Part shown: positions 3,710 through 6,056 of the stretch, one piece after another
Position numbering within the stretch: the first letter of the stretch is position 1
Layout of the letters: every line of letters begins with the position of its first letter
NCBI GenBank assembly: GCA_016868485.1
Contig: VGGT01000126.1
Span: 1 to 6,056 of the forward strand
From: Bacteroidota bacterium
GTDB taxonomy: Bacteria > Bacteroidota > Bacteroidia > UBA7662
Direction of reading: 5' to 3'
DNA: 6,056 nt
The notes under the pieces: model-generated
Told to the model about the DNA's origin: nothing
Databases searched by the model: none
Seen by the model: only the letters and a program-made list of their open reading frames with translations
Position numbers and translations under genes: made by a program

Positions 3710-6056
3710 GAATGAGAAATACAAGGAGTTTGATGTGTTTAAGGTGCCCTTGGAAGGCACAAACCTGATCGAAGCCAGTGCGGGTACGGGCAAAACCCAT
3801 TCGGTGGCTTTGCTCGCCCTGCGGATGATCCTGGAGCGACAAATGACCATCGACCAGATTCTGATGGTGACCTTCACCATCGATGCGGCTGCTGAAATGA
3901 AGGTGCGTTTGCGGGGTTTTCTGCGTGAGGCCGCTCGTCGGCTCCGCCATCATGCTCATGATGTGGATTTGGGGGTGATCAGGGTCGTAGATGATGCTTT
4001 GCGGCAGAGCAGTGGCGATGTTGCGCGTGCATTGAAGCTCGTGGAGGCGGCGGAGCTGGATTTCGATAAGGCCAGTGTTTTCACCATTCATGGTTTTTGC
4101 GCCCGCATGTTGGCCGAATACGCTTTTGAATCGAAGCAGGTGTTTCGGGCCAAAACCGTGGAACCCGATGCGTGGAACATGCTGGTCGACGACGCCTTCT
4201 ATCATGCGTGGCGTCTGCACATCACCACTTTACCGGCCGATGTGTTGAAGTTTCTGTTTGATGAGGGTTTCAGCATGCAGCGGGTCCGTGATTTGGTGAA
4301 GGGCGGATTGAACGGGCAAAAGATCCTGGTGGAAGGCGGTTTGTTTCCCCCGGTCGAATCGATCAACGATTGGATCGAATGGTTTCGGATTCAATCGGTG
4401 GAGATACCAACCCATACCAAGACAGCCAAGGCTGAATTTGTAGGGTCGCTGGTGGCTGTTTCGGTGAACATCCTGGCGCATTTTTTGCACAAGCAGATTG
4501 CTGAAGAACTGGAAAGGCGCAAACAACAAGACGGCTTGGTGACCTTCGATGATATGATCAAGGGCATGCGTGATGTTATTTGCGCGGAGAAAAATCAGGA
4601 ACACGGCATCCTCACCGATTTGCTGCGCGCGCGTTTCAGCGCCGTATTTATCGATGAGTTTCAGGATACCGACCCCTGGCAGTTTGATATTTTTTCCAAT
4701 GTCTTTGGCCGGGATGCAACAGGCCATGTTGTGTTCTATATCGGGGATCCCAAGCAGTCGATCTACGGTTTTAGAAGAGCAGACCTCAATATTTATTTCC
4801 GTGCATCGGATAGTGCCAAGAGCAAATGGTTCATGCCGAAGAACTACAGGTCGACCCTGCGCTATGTTGCGGCTATGAATGAGTACTTCCAGCCGGCAGG
4901 GGAAGGAGTTGCGTTCAATTTGTTTCAGCATGAAAAGTTGACATACCAACCCGTGCAAGCCCCCGACACGCCCAAATGGACCGGTGGATTGCGCCACGGC
5001 GGAAATGAGGTTGACCCGATTCGGATTTTGTGGTGTAAGGACGCGCCAGACATCCTGCAACGCACGGTGGCCTTGGTAGCGGAGTTGTTGCGCAGACCGC
5101 TCCGCACCGACGAGGGTTATTCGTGGTTTGGAACCCATGAACACAAGCGGGTAGAGGCGGGCCAAATCGGAATCTTGGTGCGCACCAATCGGGAGGGCCG
5201 CAGAATCAAGGAGCGGCTGGCACGCAGGTCCATCCCATCGGTGGTGGTTGGCGATGCCCGCATTTTGGAATCAGCCGAAGCCTTAGAGGTCTATTATGTT
5301 CTGCTCGGTGTTTGGAGAATGACGCCCGGCGACATTCGTCGCGCCCTCCTCACCACTCCGGGTGGGCATTTTTGGTCGGATTTGGAGCATTTGGCCTTCG
5401 ATGAGTTGCTCGATGAATTCCGGAACTACCAGTCGCTGTGGAAGGAGCGGGGCGTTTACGCCTGTTTGCATCAGTTTGTGTCGCGCAGTGGCCTGGTTTC
5501 CGCTTATTTGAAAGGGGATCTCGCCCATTCGGAGCGTTCGGTGGCCAATGTGTTTCAGTTGATGGAGGTTTTGCATGAAGCCGAAACGGATAAGAAACTG
5601 TCGCCTGAGGAACTGTTGTTTTGGATGAAGCGGGGCATGGAAGGGGAACGTTCCGAGGAAAACGAGCACCTGCAGCGCATTGAGAGCGATGAATCAGCGG
5701 TCAAAATTGTGACCATGCACAGCTGCAAGGGCTTGGAATATGACTTGGTGATTGCGCCCTATTTGGATTTGGAATCGACCGATAAGCACAAGACCGCACG
5801 ATTTCGGCAGTCGAATCGGTTGAGTGATCACGACGCGACAGGCCATTCAGAATATGAGCGTAGTGACGCCGCTGCTGGAGTAGATGGGTCAGAGGGAGGA
5901 GATTCGGCATTGGGTACGGTCGATTACATTAGTGAGAAAAAAGCGTTTAGTAAGCTCATTATAGGGGGGGAAGCCCCCGCTGATTTGGCCCGCAAGCAGG
6001 TCAAGGAAGAGAATATGCGTTTGTTGTATGTGGCCATCACCCGAGCTCGTTTTCAA
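3705..6056 (+). CDS. recB: RecB, exonuclease V beta subunit (N-terminal 784 codons; runs off the window)
   Basis: This frame is open from ATG 3705 to the last base with no stop. RecB is the 3'-5' superfamily 1A helicase of RecBCD and also carries its only nuclease domain. Visible motifs are Walker A EASAGTGKT with Lys30; motif Ia VTFTIDAAAEM (55-65); FTIHGFCARML (126-136), as in E. coli RecB; LVTFDDMI; Walker B IDEFQDTD (Asp317, Glu318); motif III IGDPKQSIYGFRRAD (346-360); NYRST (380-384); motif V TMHSCKGLEYD (from 671); and motif VI ENMRLLYVAITRAR with Arg780. The helicase core is complete, while the RecC-contacting segment and C-terminal nuclease are beyond the window. ATG 3708 would place the Walker lysine at residue 29, the E. 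coli number, and FDVFKVPL aligns with E. coli LDPLRLPL, so ATG 3705/3708 is preferred over GTG 3735. Motif V has Ser-Cys where E. coli RecB has Lys-Ser, and an insertion separates motifs V and VI. Confidence 0.97.
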   Translation, partial: MMNEKYKEFDVFKVPLEGTNLIEASAGTGKTHSVALLALRMILERQMTIDQILMVTFTIDAAAEMKVRLRGFLREAARRLRHHAHDVDLGVIRVVDDALRQSSGDVARALKLVEAAELDFDKASVFTIHGFCARMLAEYAFESKQVFRAKTVEPDAWNMLVDDAFYHAWRLHITTLPADVLKFLFDEGFSMQRVRDLVKGGLNGQKILVEGGLFPPVESINDWIEWFRIQSVEIPTHTKTAKAEFVGSLVAVSVNILAHFLHKQIAEELERRKQQDGLVTFDDMIKGMRDVICAEKNQEHGILTDLLRARFSAVFIDEFQDTDPWQFDIFSNVFGRDATGHVVFYIGDPKQSIYGFRRADLNIYFRASDSAKSKWFMPKNYRSTLRYVAAMNEYFQPAGEGVAFNLFQHEKLTYQPVQAPDTPKWTGGLRHGGNEVDPIRILWCKDAPDILQRTVALVAELLRRPLRTDEGYSWFGTHEHKRVEAGQIGILVRTNREGRRIKERLARRSIPSVVVGDARILESAEALEVYYVLLGVWRMTPGDIRRALLTTPGGHFWSDLEHLAFDELLDEFRNYQSLWKERGVYACLHQFVSRSGLVSAYLKGDLAHSERSVANVFQLMEVLHEAETDKKLSPEELLFWMKRGMEGERSEENEHLQRIESDESAVKIVTMHSCKGLEYDLVIAPYLDLESTDKHKTARFRQSNRLSDHDATGHSEYERSDAAAGVDGSEGGDSALGTVDYISEKKAFSKLIIGGEAPADLARKQVKEENMRLLYVAITRARFQ
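3723..3728 (+). promoter_or_regulatory. Shine-Dalgarno-like AAGGAG upstream of the alternative recB start GTG 3735
   Basis: AAGGAG lies six bases before GTG 3735, in frame with recB, and is a stronger match than anything upstream of ATG 3705. Initiation there would give a protein ten residues shorter (MFKVPLEGTNLIEASAGTGKT), still with the whole Walker A. In the longer reading the same bases encode Lys-Glu at residues 7-8. Homology to the E. coli N-terminus favours the longer form; the ribosome binding site favours the shorter. Both could be used. Confidence 0.45.
5823..5990 (+). other. Insertion between RecB helicase motifs V and VI
   Basis: From the His of motif V (672) to the Thr of motif VI (779) this RecB has 108 residues; the same interval in E. 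coli RecB is about 66 by hand count from memory. The extra residues (about 707-762) are rich in Asp, Glu, Ser and Gly (for example SDHDATGHSEYERSD and GVDGSEGGDSALG), as in a flexible, surface-exposed loop. The segment includes codons scarce in the rest of the gene (TCA, GGA, GTA, ATA). The reading frame is the same on both sides, since motifs V and VI are both in frame. Confidence 0.6.

Noticed and set aside
3324..4220. Long minus-strand frame (298 codons) with Leu/Asp/Ala/Gly repeats
   Set aside because: It is antisense to recC, the array and recB. Its repetitive part is the complement of the nonamers, and the rest mirrors recB codon bias with no recognisable domain.
4448..4455. GCTGGTGG, the E. 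coli Chi octamer, on the + strand within recB
   Set aside because: It falls in the ordinary codons TCG CTG GTG GCT, and a single copy is plausible by chance. RecC pocket changes make recognition of this exact sequence doubtful.
4230..5165. Minus-strand frame of 311 codons opposite recB
   Set aside because: It lies wholly within the conserved helicase-coding part of recB and has no recognisable motif; an open antisense frame is expected from codon bias.

Overview
The window is a stretch of a bacterial chromosome carrying a recBCD operon in the order recD-recC-recB, all on the + strand: the last 47 codons of recD (1-144), a complete recC (181-3483), an unusual tandem array of 9-bp units (about 3457-3663), and the first 784 codons of recB (3705 to the window end). 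RecBCD is the helicase-nuclease that loads on double-strand DNA ends, unwinds and degrades them, and then loads RecA for recombination. All three genes read open, and the helicase motifs visible in RecB are intact, so the system looks functional.

The organism cannot be named from this sequence. Composition is moderate GC, Shine-Dalgarno-like sites are present, and the proteins are clearly RecB/RecC/RecD of the Gram-negative type rather than AddAB or AdnAB. The gene order differs from the enteric recC-ptrA-recB-recD arrangement, and protein divergence from E. coli is high, so a non-enteric lineage is likely.

Layout: recD ends 36 bp before the preferred recC ATG. RecC (1100 aa) is near the E. 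coli length (1122 aa). Its last ten residues already belong to the 9-bp array, which runs past the stop for 20 more units. Each unit carries a lysine codon in the recC frame. A short AT-rich spacer (3664-3704) leads into recB, whose start is ambiguous: ATG at 3705/3708 is supported by homology, while GTG at 3735 has a much better ribosome binding site. RecB shows helicase motifs I to VI. Its RecC-contacting tail and nuclease domain lie outside the window.

The most notable points are the nonamer array, which looks like a decayed or alternative lysine-rich tail and is also C-rich and G-poor like a Rho-binding RNA; changes at several RecC positions that line the E. coli Chi-recognition tunnel; and an approximately 42-residue insertion between RecB motifs V and VI. 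I found no mobile element, RNA gene, CRISPR array, or convincing terminator. No gene-free stretch exceeds 300 bases.
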